Shown piece after piece: positions 34,076 through 44,299 of a stretch of 64,000 bases of DNA. A program made the translations under genes and the position numbers. This stretch comes from Onthophagus taurus. Its lineage: Eukaryota > Arthropoda > Insecta > Coleoptera > Scarabaeidae. The notes beneath the pieces were generated by a model that saw only the letters and a program-made list of their open reading frames with translations, ran no database searches and had not been told where the DNA came from. Location of the stretch: positions 16,065,501-16,129,500 of the forward strand of contig NC_091971.1 of the NCBI RefSeq assembly GCF_036711975.1, in the 5' to 3' direction. The number at the start of each line of letters is the position of its first letter. Position 1 is the first letter of the stretch.

Positions 34076-34300
34076 TGAAACTGTAATTCTTTCCCTATTT
34101 AATCGTCTCTCTATCTTCGCTAGTTTTCAAGATCTCTATACTAAACATGCAAAAAAACTCACCCTGTATTTAAATATAAACCGATGAACGTCAATCATCG
34201 ATCGAACCCGACATACGGGGTATAATTCGAGTTTCTCAATGCGATGTTCTGTATTAAGAATAAAACTCCGGGTAATCCCAGAGTTGTCTATTCGAACGCA

Positions 34301-34700
34301 ACGGTCAACGTCCGTATAGCTACACCCCCCTTTCAAAATATCAGCATTTTGATACTACTATAATTATGTACTATTTATGTACTAATTTTGTACTACATTA
34401 AAAATTTTTGTACTAATCACTTAGTATTTTTTTTATATATGTCAAAGTGGATTTAAGATATCAACATTTTGATGGTGCCATCATTTAGTGCTATTTATGT
34501 ACTAATTTTGTAGGACATTAAACATTTTTGTACTAATCATTTAGTATATTTTTTATGTATGTTAAAGTGGGAGGTGTAGCTGGACGTTCCGTCACACCTC
34601 CCTTTTAAGATATCAACATTTTGATGGTGCCATCATTTAGTGCTATTTATGTACTAATTTTATACGACATTAAAATTTTTGGTACTAATCATGTCACCCC
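34301..34700. repeat. Three-unit tandem repeat with GGGAGGTGT hairpin
   Basis: Units start at ATATCA(A/G)CATTTTGAT near 34340, 34459 and 34611 and share GTACTATTTATGTACTAATTTT, TAC-ACATTAAA and TTTTTGTACTAATCA. Spacing is about 118 and 152 bp. The extra 34 bp between units 2 and 3 is a hairpin, GGGAGGTGT/ACACCTCCC (34571-34604). A related TACACC-CCC precedes unit 1. Confidence 0.75.
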
Positions 34701-34704
34701 CACA

Positions 34705-35105
34705 ACATAATCCACCACCTTCGTGTTTTAATGTTGGACATAAATTTTCTTTTTTGAAGTCTTTATTACGTTTTCAGCAATCTTTAGTCCACTAAATCAA
34801 CACCAATCTCATTACCTATTTAACTGATAACAACATTTTATATTGTATGTATACAAAGATTTATTGGGTTAGTGCAACTTTTACAAAATTTACAATACCG
34901 TTTAACTTTATTATCATCTTCCTTGATTACTTGACCCTCTTTATCAATCTCAATTTTTTTGGCAATGGAGTCTTTAAATGGTGTAGAACGTGCTGGTTCA
35001 TGTTGATTAATACATCACGTTCTTGTCATATATTGTTGAAGTCTAGTTGCCACATTTTCGATTCATTTGCCATGTACAAAAATTTCTAACAATTTTATTG
35101 TACTG
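34705..35105. other. No gene; left flank of the Gypsy insertion
   Basis: A minus-strand scrap (LKHEGGGLCCGG near 34690-34730) faintly recalls a Tc1-type transposase block, without further support. ACTG at 35102-35105 is the left copy of the target duplication. Confidence 0.35.
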
Positions 35106-35413
35106 TGTAGCAAGAGAAGAACAAAGAGGGAAGAGGCTTTGAATTTATCGATCGGTTTTACGCAAGTAATGCAACATCTGTCTTTACGACTTAGCGTCGC
35201 CAAAGCCCGGTTCTACTCTAAAACGCTATAGGACGGTTGCGAGAGTGAAATTTAGTTCAGTTTATTCTTAATCTTTGACGAACTCGTTTCGTGTGAGATA
35301 ATTCGGACGAACCCGCGTAAAGAAACAATTATACAAAATTATTGCTTTTGTAGCTATTTGTTTATTAATAAAGACCTTATTTCATTCTTTTTTTTTAAAC
35401 AAGTAATGTAATA
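35106..35413 (+). repeat. Gypsy 5' LTR
   Basis: 308 bp, starting TGTAGCAAGAGAAG and ending AAGTAATGTAATA. Contains AATAAA near 35371, the likely polyadenylation signal. It differs from the 3' LTR by G/A near its start (GAGAAG versus GAAAAG) and by AATAAAGACC versus AATAAAAACC. Confidence 0.95.
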
Positions 35414-35415
35414 AG

Positions 35416-35430
35416 TGGCGCCCAACTAGC
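35416..35430 (+). other. Primer-binding site of the Gypsy element
   Basis: TGGCGCCCAACTAGC begins 2 nt after the LTR. The leading TGGCGCCCAAC is the type of sequence that pairs with a lysine tRNA 3' end in retroelements; the later bases do not extend the match obviously. Confidence 0.7.
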
Positions 35431-35464
35431 GGCCCGAATTTCACGTGAAAGTTTGAGTTTTGTG

Positions 35465-36844
35465 ATGCCTCCAAAGAAAAGAACTGACGCCAACCCGGAT
35501 TCCGACGTGGAAGAATCAAAGACAACTGCTACGATGTCTACCAATGAATTCGCAGCGTTGCTGGAAGCAGTACAACGTTCGCAACTCGAATTTAACCGTC
35601 AATTGCTGGAACAATTTACGCCGCGTACAGTTTCGCCCGCCGCGCCTAGTCCTGCACCGTCGGGTAGTTTCGCGAGATGTTCCGCGCGTTTTGATGGCAG
35701 TAACCAGAACAATGATGCAGTTGAAGCATTCGTGGACGCCGTACAGATATATAAAGAGTGCACAGACGTTTCTGATGATCACGCTTTACGCGGATTGCCT
35801 CTTTTATTAACGGGAGAAGCCGCGATATGGTGGCAAGGTGTAAAAAGCTCTGTGACGAATTGGAATGACGCGATTAAACAACTGCGCGAGATGTACGGAA
35901 TCACAAAGCCCGCGTACAAACTTTTTCGGGATTTGTTTAATAACGAACAGGGTGATGTCAAGTGCGATGTTTTTTTGTGCCGCGCTAGATCTATTATCGC
36001 AAAAATGCCGTACAAAATACCGGAAGAAATGATGTTAGACATGGTTTACGGGTTATTAAACAAAAAGATTCGTAAACATGTTTCTCGCGAGTGCGTAAAT
36101 ACATTCGACGAACTCATCGAAAAAGCCCGCGACGCCGAGACACTTATCCTCGAATACCGCGACGACGTAAGTAGCACAAGCAGTGCGCAGAAACCAGGAA
36201 GTGCCGTGACTGAACAGAAACCGAATAGAAACAGACCACGCTGCTCGTATTGCAAACGGTTCGGACACCTTAAAGATGAGTGTCGTGATTTGGCCAACAA
36301 GAACAAACAAAGTGATAAAAGCCAAGCTAATCCAAAACCAAGTGACTCCGTCGAAAGGAACGTCCTTCGCTGTTACGGATGCGGTAAAGAAGGCGTTATC
36401 CGCGCAAAATGTCCCATCTGCAAAGAAAATGCTACCAAGAACGTCAACGTTGCGTCATTAGGAAATTTGTCCTTTTATCAAATTTCGTCGAATGAGGACG
36501 ACGATCGCAGACCGTTGCTGCTAATTACAGTAGGCAACCAGAAGGGAGTAGGTTTTGTAGATACTGGAGCACAAATCAGTGTGGCCGGTTGTAAATTCTA
36601 TGAAGTGTTGAAGGAAGCGAATTATAAATTCATCCCTAAGAAAATCAGTTTCACTCTGGCCGACGGAAAAGCTAAGACTGAAGAAGTATTGGAAACCGAA
36701 GTCGAGGTTAACATTGAAAGTCGTACGGTACGACAAAGATTTATCGTGTTGCCAAATGCCAAAGCAAATAGAACGCTTTTAGGAGCGGATTTCCTTTCCT
36801 TGGCAGGGATTGCTACTGCAAACTACTGCAAACATTGCAATTGA
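35465..36844 (+). CDS. gag: Gypsy Gag with C-terminal aspartic protease
   Basis: The ATG at 35465 gives 459 residues. The N-terminal half is the retrotransposon capsid domain (FARCSARFDGSNQNNDAVEA, GEAAIWWQGV, AYKLFRDLFN). Two zinc-knuckle-like motifs follow: CSYCKRFGHLKDEC (about residue 260) is a canonical CCHC, whereas CYGCGKEGVIRAKC has Val in place of His. The protease active site FVDTGAQISVAG lies at about residue 364, with the second-half motif RTLLGADFL near 440. The capsid packages the RNA; the protease cuts the polyprotein. The frame ends in TGA at 36842-36844, 62 nt inside the following open frame. The stop follows directly from a 10-bp duplication, so in the parent element this frame may have continued into pol. 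Confidence 0.9.
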   Translation: MPPKKRTDANPDSDVEESKTTATMSTNEFAALLEAVQRSQLEFNRQLLEQFTPRTVSPAAPSPAPSGSFARCSARFDGSNQNNDAVEAFVDAVQIYKECTDVSDDHALRGLPLLLTGEAAIWWQGVKSSVTNWNDAIKQLREMYGITKPAYKLFRDLFNNEQGDVKCDVFLCRARSIIAKMPYKIPEEMMLDMVYGLLNKKIRKHVSRECVNTFDELIEKARDAETLILEYRDDVSSTSSAQKPGSAVTEQKPNRNRPRCSYCKRFGHLKDECRDLANKNKQSDKSQANPKPSDSVERNVLRCYGCGKEGVIRAKCPICKENATKNVNVASLGNLSFYQISSNEDDDRRPLLLITVGNQKGVGFVDTGAQISVAGCKFYEVLKEANYKFIPKKISFTLADGKAKTEEVLETEVEVNIESRTVRQRFIVLPNAKANRTLLGADFLSLAGIATANYCKHCN

Positions 36845-39692
36845 AGCTATCGATCGAACTGAAGCAGAAGCTGTTCCTTGTGGGCTTCGACAGGATGAAG
36901 CAACGAGACTTACGGAAGAAGAACGAAAATGTCTGAGTCAACTTTTGTTGGAATTCGAAGACATCTTTGGACAAGGGGGAGAACCAACTCCTTTCGCAGA
37001 ACACCGTATCGAAACGAGTGACTGTGCACCGACCGCCGTTCCACCATACCGAATGTCCCCACAGAACAAAGAAATTCTGCGCCATGAGTTGGAAAAGATG
37101 TTATCCGATCATATTATCGAAGAATGTGAATCACCGTGGGCTGCACCGGTGGTACTTGTGCCAAAAAAGGACGGTTCCCGTAGAGTGTGTATAGATTATC
37201 GAAAACTAAACTCAGTGACAATCAGTGATAGTTACCCGTTGCCGCGAATCGAGGACCTCTTACATTTAGCACGTGAAACATTATACATGACGACACTAGA
37301 TCTAAGGTCTGGTTACTGGCAAGTGCGTGTGCGAGAACAAGATCGTGACAAAACCGCGTTTGTGACACCGTTCGGAACTTATCGGTTTAACAGAATGCCG
37401 TTCGGTCTGAAGAATGCCGGCGCGACATTCCAGAGTTTGATAGATCGTTTTCGTGCGGGCCTAAAGAACATCACCGTGTTGTGCTACCTTGATGACATTA
37501 TAGTGGTTTCGAAAAGTTTCAAAGAACACTTAAACCATTTACGAGCCGTTTTCGAGAGGCTACGGAAGTTTTCACTGCACGCGAATCGGAAAAAGTGTGT
37601 ATTGGCATGTGAAGAAGTTAAATTCCTTGGACATGTACTGACGAGCAGTGGCATCAAGACGGATCCAGAGAAGGTATCCGCGATTACAGATATGCCCCCG
37701 CCGACTAACCTGAAACATTTGAGAACCTTCCTTCAAACTTGTTCCTGGTACAGAAGGTTCATCAAAAATTTTTCCGCTACTGCTAAACCATTAACTGATC
37801 TTACGAAGAAAAACACTAGATGGGAATGGGGTGACGCTCAACGAAAAGCTTTCCAAGAGCTAAAAACATTATTAACGTCAGCACCAATCTTAAGACAGGC
37901 AAATGAAAGTGATTATTTCATCATACGCACCGACGCCAGCGCATACGCCCTCGGAGCAGTATTATTGCAAGGTGAAGCAGAAGACGAAAGACCAGTGGAG
38001 TACGCCAGCCGTTTATTAACGACGTCAGAGAAAAATTATTCTACAACGGAGCGTGAAGCTCTGGCTTTAGTATGGGCTGTGACTAAATTTAGAGGATACA
38101 TAGAGGGTTCGAAGGTTGTGGTAGCGACAGATCATCAGCCTCTACGTTGGTTAATGTCGTTGAAATCACCCAGTGGAAGATTGGCAAGATGGGCGTTGGT
38201 ATTGCAATCATATGACATAAGAATTGTATACATACCCGGAAAGTCTAACGCCGTAGCTGACACATTATCGAGACCCCCCTGTGAAACCGACACCAACGAT
38301 GTGTGTCTTTGTTACGTAGAAGTTGAACTACCGAGAGAGAAGGCATCCGAAATACGCAGAAAACAAGTTGATGATCCTGATGTGCTTAAGATCATCAATG
38401 CATTTGAAAAGGTCAGTCCTGATTTGCCAAATTGGACTAGTCGAGGTTATACGATGGTGGACGGAGTGTTATATAGGTTCGTACCTGAATCCGATACCGA
38501 TGAACCGCAACTGGTGGTGCCAGCGAGCGAGAGAAAGCTTATCCTATACGAAAATCACGACGCACCGACTGCTGGTCATTATGGTGTAGACAAAACGTTC
38601 CAGAAAATAGCGTCCCGGTACTATTGGCCTGGCATGAGAAGACAGATAAGTGATTACATTTCGAGCTGCCTGGCCTGTCAGCGATATAAACCAAGTAACT
38701 TAAAGCCCGCTGGTTTATTAAGAACTCCTGTGGTGTCGCAAAGATTCGAAGTGATATCCGTTGATTTGTTTGGTCCATTGCCTACAACGACGAGTAATCA
38801 CCGTTGGATCCTGATTATTGAAGACGTAGCTTCAAGGTGGGTGGAGCTGTTCCCAATTGTTGAGGCCACTGCCGAGTGCTGCGCTAAAATACTTGTTGAC
38901 GAAATCGTTCTAAGATACGGAACCCCTCGAAAAATGTTGTCAGATAATGGAGTCCAATTCGTTAGTTCAGTGATGCAAAAGATGGCATACTGTTTGGGTA
39001 TAACGCAGACATTTACTCCGTTATATCACCCCGAGTCCAATCCCGTCGAAAGGAAAAACAGAGATATGAAAACACAACTAGCGATACTAGTTGGCGAGGA
39101 CCATTGCGATTGGGTAGATAGACTTCCCAGTATACGCTTCGCTATGAATACGGCTAACAGTTTATCAACAGGAAAGACTCCAGCTTATATAACGTTTGGA
39201 AGAGAGCTTCGATCTCCTGGCGATATAACACGAGATCTGCGAGCGATTGTGGAAGCAGAAAATTATGTGCCCCAGATAACTCCGCAATTATTAAAGTTAG
39301 CAGATACGTTGCTCGACGCTAGAGATAAAATAGAACAACGACAAGATCATGCCAAAAGGTATGCTGATATTAAACGCAGAGAGTCTCCCGTTTATAAAGA
39401 GGGTGATTTGGTAATGGTGACGACACATCTCCTCAGCAATGCCAAGATGGGAAGAAGCGGCAAGTTTGAACCTAGACGAGACGGTCCATATAAAATCCTA
39501 CGGGCGCATTCCTCAGCGAGCTACGACCTAGTTAGTGCTAGTGACCCTAATTCCATTGTGGGATGTTACCATGTCAAGGATCTGGTCCCGTTTAGGGGGA
39601 GACAGGGTGTCGAAGATGTGCCGGACCCTGAACGTCCAAAAAGAAGAAGAGGGCGACCCAAGAAGAATGCTGGTCCACCAACGAGGGCGTAA
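36783..39692 (+). CDS. pol: Gypsy Pol: reverse transcriptase, RNase H, integrase
   Basis: Open from just after a TAG at 36780 to TAA at 39690-39692, in the +1 frame relative to gag, with no convincing start codon of its own. In order: RT with the catalytic YLDDII near 37485-37500, RNase H (RTDASAYALGAV near 37927, TTEREALALVWAV), the HHCC integrase zinc domain (H-x-GHYG near 38570, CLACQ near 38675), integrase core Asp residues in VDLFGPLP and LSDNGVQF and Glu in NPVERKNRD, and a C-terminal module ending in a basic KRRRGRPKK. No internal stop, and all catalytic residues examined are present. The enzymes copy the RNA to DNA and insert it. The only visible problem is how ribosomes reach this frame. 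Confidence 0.95.
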   Translation, partial: ERISFPWQGLLLQTTANIAIEAIDRTEAEAVPCGLRQDEATRLTEEERKCLSQLLLEFEDIFGQGGEPTPFAEHRIETSDCAPTAVPPYRMSPQNKEILRHELEKMLSDHIIEECESPWAAPVVLVPKKDGSRRVCIDYRKLNSVTISDSYPLPRIEDLLHLARETLYMTTLDLRSGYWQVRVREQDRDKTAFVTPFGTYRFNRMPFGLKNAGATFQSLIDRFRAGLKNITVLCYLDDIIVVSKSFKEHLNHLRAVFERLRKFSLHANRKKCVLACEEVKFLGHVLTSSGIKTDPEKVSAITDMPPPTNLKHLRTFLQTCSWYRRFIKNFSATAKPLTDLTKKNTRWEWGDAQRKAFQELKTLLTSAPILRQANESDYFIIRTDASAYALGAVLLQGEAEDERPVEYASRLLTTSEKNYSTTEREALALVWAVTKFRGYIEGSKVVVATDHQPLRWLMSLKSPSGRLARWALVLQSYDIRIVYIPGKSNAVADTLSRPPCETDTNDVCLCYVEVELPREKASEIRRKQVDDPDVLKIINAFEKVSPDLPNWTSRGYTMVDGVLYRFVPESDTDEPQLVVPASERKLILYENHDAPTAGHYGVDKTFQKIASRYYWPGMRRQISDYISSCLACQRYKPSNLKPAGLLRTPVVSQRFEVISVDLFGPLPTTTSNHRWILIIEDVASRWVELFPIVEATAECCAKILVDEIVLRYGTPRKMLSDNGVQFVSSVMQKMAYCLGITQTFTPLYHPESNPVERKNRDMKTQLAILVGEDHCDWVDRLPSIRFAMNTANSLSTGKTPAYITFGRELRSPGDITRDLRAIVEAENYVPQITPQLLKLADTLLDARDKIEQRQDHAKRYADIKRRESPVYKEGDLVMVTTHLLSNAKMGRSGKFEPRRDGPYKILRAHSSASYDLVSASDPNSIVGCYHVKDLVPFRGRQGVEDVPDPERPKRRRGRPKKNAGPPTRA

Positions 39693-39703
39693 AATGGTGA
39701 ACC

Positions 39704-39715
39704 AGAGGGGGAGCC
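39704..39715 (+). other. Polypurine tract of the Gypsy element
   Basis: AGAGGGGGAG directly upstream of the 3' LTR, where RNase H would leave the plus-strand primer. Confidence 0.8.
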
Positions 39716-40023
39716 TGTAGCAAGAAAAGAACAAAGAGGGAAGAGGCTTTGAATTTATCGATCGGTTTTACGCAAGTAATGCAACATCTGTCTTTACGAC
39801 TTAGCGTCGCCAAAGCCCGGTTCTACTCTAAAACGCTATAGGACGGTTGCGAGAGTGAAATTTAGTTCAGTTTATTCTTAATCTTTGACGAACTCGTTTC
39901 GTGTGAGATAATTCGGACGAACCCGCGTAAAGAAACAATTATACAAAATTATTGCTTTTGTAGCTATTTGTTTATTAATAAAAACCTTATTTCATTCTTT
40001 TTTTTTAAACAAGTAATGTAATA
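39716..40023 (+). repeat. Gypsy 3' LTR
   Basis: 308 bp, matching the 5' LTR at all but 2 positions. AATAAA near 39981. Followed by the target-duplication copy ACTG at 40024-40027. Confidence 0.95.
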
Positions 40024-40027
40024 ACTG

Positions 40028-43000
40028 ATATTTAGCGATAAAAAAGAAATAACTGTGGGAGAAGCAAATATATACACAGTTAGAGTCATTGATGAAAGCC
40101 GATACGAACAATCTTCATTGCTTGTGATAGTGTTCAAGAACAATGGAAAATTTCGTTCTTGTGTACCATAATAACCATTTAAGAAACCTTAAAAAACCTC
40201 GGAGTAATAATTAGGGGATTCATATTGTTCAGATACTGGCAAATTTCTATGGACTACCAAACGAAATAAAGAACATTCCAGTAACTTACCAATGGCTGGA
40301 TGTTGTTATCAAGATAATTACTAAAAATCGCGTTGGTTCAGCGCAAATTGAACAGAACACCAGATGTACCAAAGACTAATTGTATATTCGATTTCATCAC
40401 CATCAACACAGAATAATTCCAGAAGAAACCTCTTTCAGTTCACATTAAAAGAATGATACGAATACAACTACAATCTTGTGAACTGTTCAGGATTTTGTAA
40501 ACATTTAGTTTCGCGGCGAAAACAATCTGGCCTTCTTGACGGACCTTCAAAAGAAATCAATCTTTAAATTGAAATCCTCGGCAAAAACCTTCAATTACAC
40601 CGCCTGAATCTGGAAAACCTTTTGTGTTGTAAACAGGAGCAAACAAAATAGTAGTTGCTTTAACGATATTTGGAACAGCAGCACATTAGAAAACGTATTC
40701 GTCATTTTGTGCAAAACCTTGAACCGCAATTTTGCTATTTTTTGACACGAGGCAGTACAAAATTCTGAAAACCAGCCTTATGTGTTTCTGATGGAGCTAC
40801 CACGATTAGCTGATTATATCCAAGATGGTCCAACGATAAAGGTAGCATATCCAAAACCTTATTCGTACATGGGTTGATATTAAAAAAAGCTAAAAAGATA
40901 AAGTTTCTTCTGAACATTGCATATTACAGAACAACGTAGTCCACGATGATCTCTTTAGATCCTCGCAGATTGAGGGAACTATGTTTGGCATTATTGGCAT
41001 TCAAGAGAGGTTCCTACACGAAAAGTCTATGAAAAAGAAGATTGGAGTCCGACTCTTAAATTCCGTAATGAGTATTCTACATGATAAGGTTTGACTGGAA
41101 TAATTTCATACTTCTAATTGTTGTTCCAACGAAGACGCCAAGCTTTAATATTTTGAGTATTTGCTAAATCTCATGTCTTTCAAATTATTGTTATAGAAGT
41201 CAATTACATCCTGTTCTCCAGCGCGAGTCCGTTTTTCAGCATTTATCACATTTGCAGAAAATAACGTATGATTTTGATTCGTAATATTGTATGTATATCC
41301 TTTTATTGATGATGAGCTTATCTTTGATGACGGCTCTCTCCGAAGACCAACGTATACATGCCTAAATCTCGCTTGACATGACTTTATACTGTTAGTTGTT
41401 CTTAGCTTCCTTACAGAAATACACAACAAATCTAATGTGAAAATTTTAAAAATAGTAAAAACTTTTACATATTCGATTAAAATGGAATTACATAACGAAA
41501 CGACATTTTATCGAAATATATTCATTACTTATTCCTATAAATTGAAATTATAAATAGAATTAAACAAAAAAATTGTTTAATCCTTCATATTGACAAAAAC
41601 CAATTAAATACTAATGTTCAATTCAAAGTATTTGCTAAGCGATTGCGCTCGCACCATTTGTAAATCACGACTCAACGGTTCGAATGCGGAGTCCATCGCA
41701 AGCTCTAGGACTTTAAGGGGGAGTATTACGAAAGTCTGCTAACCGAAAAAGCCTGCTGAAATCCAATTTGTAGCGAGAGCTGGCTAAGTACAACCATGCA
41801 TCGCCCTCGCAACATCAAGCTGGCGAACTTTCGTAATACCAACCCTACGTTGATCTCGGCCGAAATGAACGTATAGTGTAAAGAAGTACCAAGGATGAGT
41901 TCCATTTTAATCCGTAACTGTTAGTACTCGGTCAATATGACCTTTTCACTTTTTAGAATTTAAATTATGTGATGAACTTTTACAGCTACGCTTTCTGTAT
42001 ATTCATGGGGTTAGGTTCTATTACCAATAATGCGAGACCTACATTCGAAAACAAGTATAACCTCCATTATCTCTGATGGGCTATCCATGGATTTTATTTC
42101 GTTTACCGAGACTTTTTCAAACTATATCCGGGAAGGAGACCTTTCATATATTATATATCGTTATAACAGAGAATCAACAGTGTCTAACAAACGGGATGGT
42201 GGCGAAGCCCTTATCGAGGTGAATATCGTGGATATGACACATCTCAAGATTTGTGGTTAAAAGCTCGTTGTCGCCAATTTTACTTTTTTGTGTGATGTTT
42301 GATATGGAACCAATTTAAGTTTATATGACATTTGTCAATATGTCATCTGACAGACTTACTTGACGCTGGAAATAGGCACTGTACTACAAGATATACATAA
42401 AGAATACAATATACAAGTTTTTTCCTAAGCAAACTCTGACAGATTTGTTTAATACCCTTCTGTATACATCCGGCCCATTGATCACCTCTATTTCCAAACG
42501 TAAGAAGGTTTGTTCTTACAATTACAACATATTCGATGAGACAATTTTTTACAACTATCAACATTACGATCTATTGTTATATTAGATTTTAGGTTTGTTT
42601 AACGTTATTGTTTCCAAACTACATAGAACGAATTAAAATACATTTATTGTACAATTTTTGGACGTCAACTTATCTATATGTTATTGCTTTTATCATAATA
42701 ATTCTACTCAGTTGCATGAATTATTAAGTTTCTTCCAAAAAGGTGGTCATTTCCATATAACTAAATATGATGAATGTTTGAAAATATTCGCAGGCTGTAA
42801 GTTATTAAGTTATATCGAACTATAAACCATGAAATTCATTGGAAATACTAATTTCCTGCCTTTTTTCAACACTATCGGAAGGACGGTCATTATCGATTAC
42901 TTCATACCTCAAATAAAACTGGAAATTTCCGGGTTTAACTATGCGTCTATTAAAATATGGTTAGGTGAGTATGGAAGAGTTTAATGTATAGAATTTTGTT

Positions 43001-43384
43001 GCAAAAAAGATGAGTAAACAGGAATTACTATACTATATGTACCCTATCTACACCTATAGACATAAATATTTGAAACGATAGCTATCAAGTCTTTTATGAT
43101 TCTGCAGTTGTCGGAGAACTCCCATTTTATCTCAGTATTTTTCGTACCGCATTAGTTTCTTCGCTGTGCTTTCTATATGCAGTTTAGTTATTTAATGTTT
43201 ACGTAATTGAGTTTGGAAGGCGAAAGAAAAACGAAAAAAAGTGACATTTGAATTTTGTATTCAGATGATAGTTCCAATCTAAGAGAAAGAACGTGAACTG
43301 CAGAAGACAAGTCGTTAGGAGATGCAATGTATTTGTGGTTAACCCAGACGTGTAGCTTAGGTAAATCCGTGTCAGAACCTTTAA
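40028..43384. other. No intact gene; intronic sequence with one hairpin
   Basis: The first kilobase has a mildly protein-like composition on the plus strand (ITVGEANIYTVRVIDESRYE near 40047, then broken frames), probably a decayed transposon of a type I cannot name. GTATTACGAAAGTCTGC at 41731 and GCGAACTTTCGTAATAC at 41826 are an inverted pair bounding about 115 bp. The rest shows nothing recognisable. Confidence 0.4.
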
Positions 43385-44025
43385 TATGTGAAAAAAACCT
43401 TTATTTTAATAAAGAACGGTCCTGCTAATTTCAAAGTTAGCATCAAATGGTTAAAAAATTCTAAATCAAGACATTGGAAAAACTAACTATTCAAGGGAAG
43501 GGATTATCATTGAAAAGTACTGCAGCTGAATTTATGAAGTTTTTTTTATTTTGTATGCAATAATAGCTTTGGTAGAAAAGACATTTGTAGTTGTGATGAA
43601 ACTGGGAAAAATTGGAAAACTCTGCCTCGAAAATACTCAGCTTGCTGCCAAGATAAAGCTACTCTAGGTTTTAAAGTCACTAAATTGCAGCGATGTTTTT
43701 GTAAATGCTAGTGGTGACCATAGCAATCAGTTATTGCATAAAGTAAGAAATCAAGGTGTTTCAAAACTTAACCTAACTTCCAGTGACTTATAGAAAATAC
43801 AAAAAAGTGTCTATTTTTACACACTTTCGATTCAAGTCTCAAATCTTCACCGAAAAGTGTTGCTAATAATGTACAATCCACCAATGCAACCGTCTGTTGA
43901 GGTTCTAAATCCGATTGATGAAGAATTTGAGGTGATGTTCCTTCCACCTAATGTCACGCCATCAATTCAGGCAATGGATCGAGGTCTTATTGAAAAATTA
44001 GAGAGAATGTACAAAGATTGATGCA
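43385..44025 (+). pseudogene. Tigger/pogo-like transposase remnant
   Basis: Broken frames preserve the middle and end of a Tigger-type DDE transposase: ILIKNGPANFKVSIKWLKN (about 43405), LTIQGKGLSLKSTAAEFMKF, CDETGKNWKTLPRKYSACC (first catalytic Asp, about 43585), then PSVEVLNPIDEEFEVMFLPP and NVTPSIQAMDRGLIEKLERMY (43888-44018). The part between the two catalytic Asp residues is deleted. A family match is clear; activity is excluded. Confidence 0.7.
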
Positions 44026-44299
44026 GGTAATATGTGATAACAACATATGAGAGGTCTACTTTCGGATTGCGCCTCTGTACACGTGGAATGCAATCCTGTC
44101 TCCGATCTCCTAACCAAATTTACGATTTCCTTCCTAAGACGTCTTAGTCCCGCAGACGGATCTGGGGCTCCACTGCGTTTATCATGCACCAAGAAAATTC
44201 TTGAGTTTTGATTAGCACGAAGAAAGTAATACGATCCAACTAGCAATTGGCGCTACTCGGTGTCCGGAGCTAGTAGTGTGAAATGGGTAACCGATAATA

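Larger units (their letters stand above)
32148..34166 (+). mobile_element. Mariner-like element with inverted arms of about 450 bp
   Basis: Ends start CAGGTGAGTTTTTTTGCATG on the left and CAGGGTGAGTTTTTTTGCAT on the right (inverted), each flanked by TA. The arms extend inward to about 32606 and 33310: GAGATCTTGAAAACTAGC, ACATGTAATACCCTACACA and CAAGTGGTATATCATTAGAA all have inverted partners. The right arm carries about 470 bp of foreign sequence (33602-34075) in place of part of the arm. The arms enclose a transposase remnant at about 32640-33300. The very long arms are unusual for mariner-type elements. Confidence 0.85.
35106..40023 (+). mobile_element. Ty3/Gypsy LTR retrotransposon, full length
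   Basis: Complete structure: 5' LTR, primer-binding site, gag-protease frame, RT-RNase H-integrase frame, polypurine tract, 3' LTR, and the 4-bp target duplication ACTG (35102-35105/40024-40027). The LTRs differ at 2 of 308 positions, so the insertion is recent. No envelope gene. The domain order RT-RNase H-integrase defines Ty3/Gypsy. One flaw is visible: a 10-bp direct duplication near the gag/pol junction changes frame. It lies in the antisense-relative (plus) orientation inside the Mid1-type intron. Confidence 0.97.

Noticed and set aside
36804..36844. Programmed +1 frameshift between gag and pol as the default explanation
   Set aside because: A perfect 10-bp tandem duplication at the junction explains the frame change more simply; kept only as an alternative within the finding.
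41640..41720. GGTTCGAATGC as a B box of a tRNA-derived SINE
   Set aside because: No A box at the right distance and no tail or target duplication; the nearby inverted pair suggests a small foldback instead.
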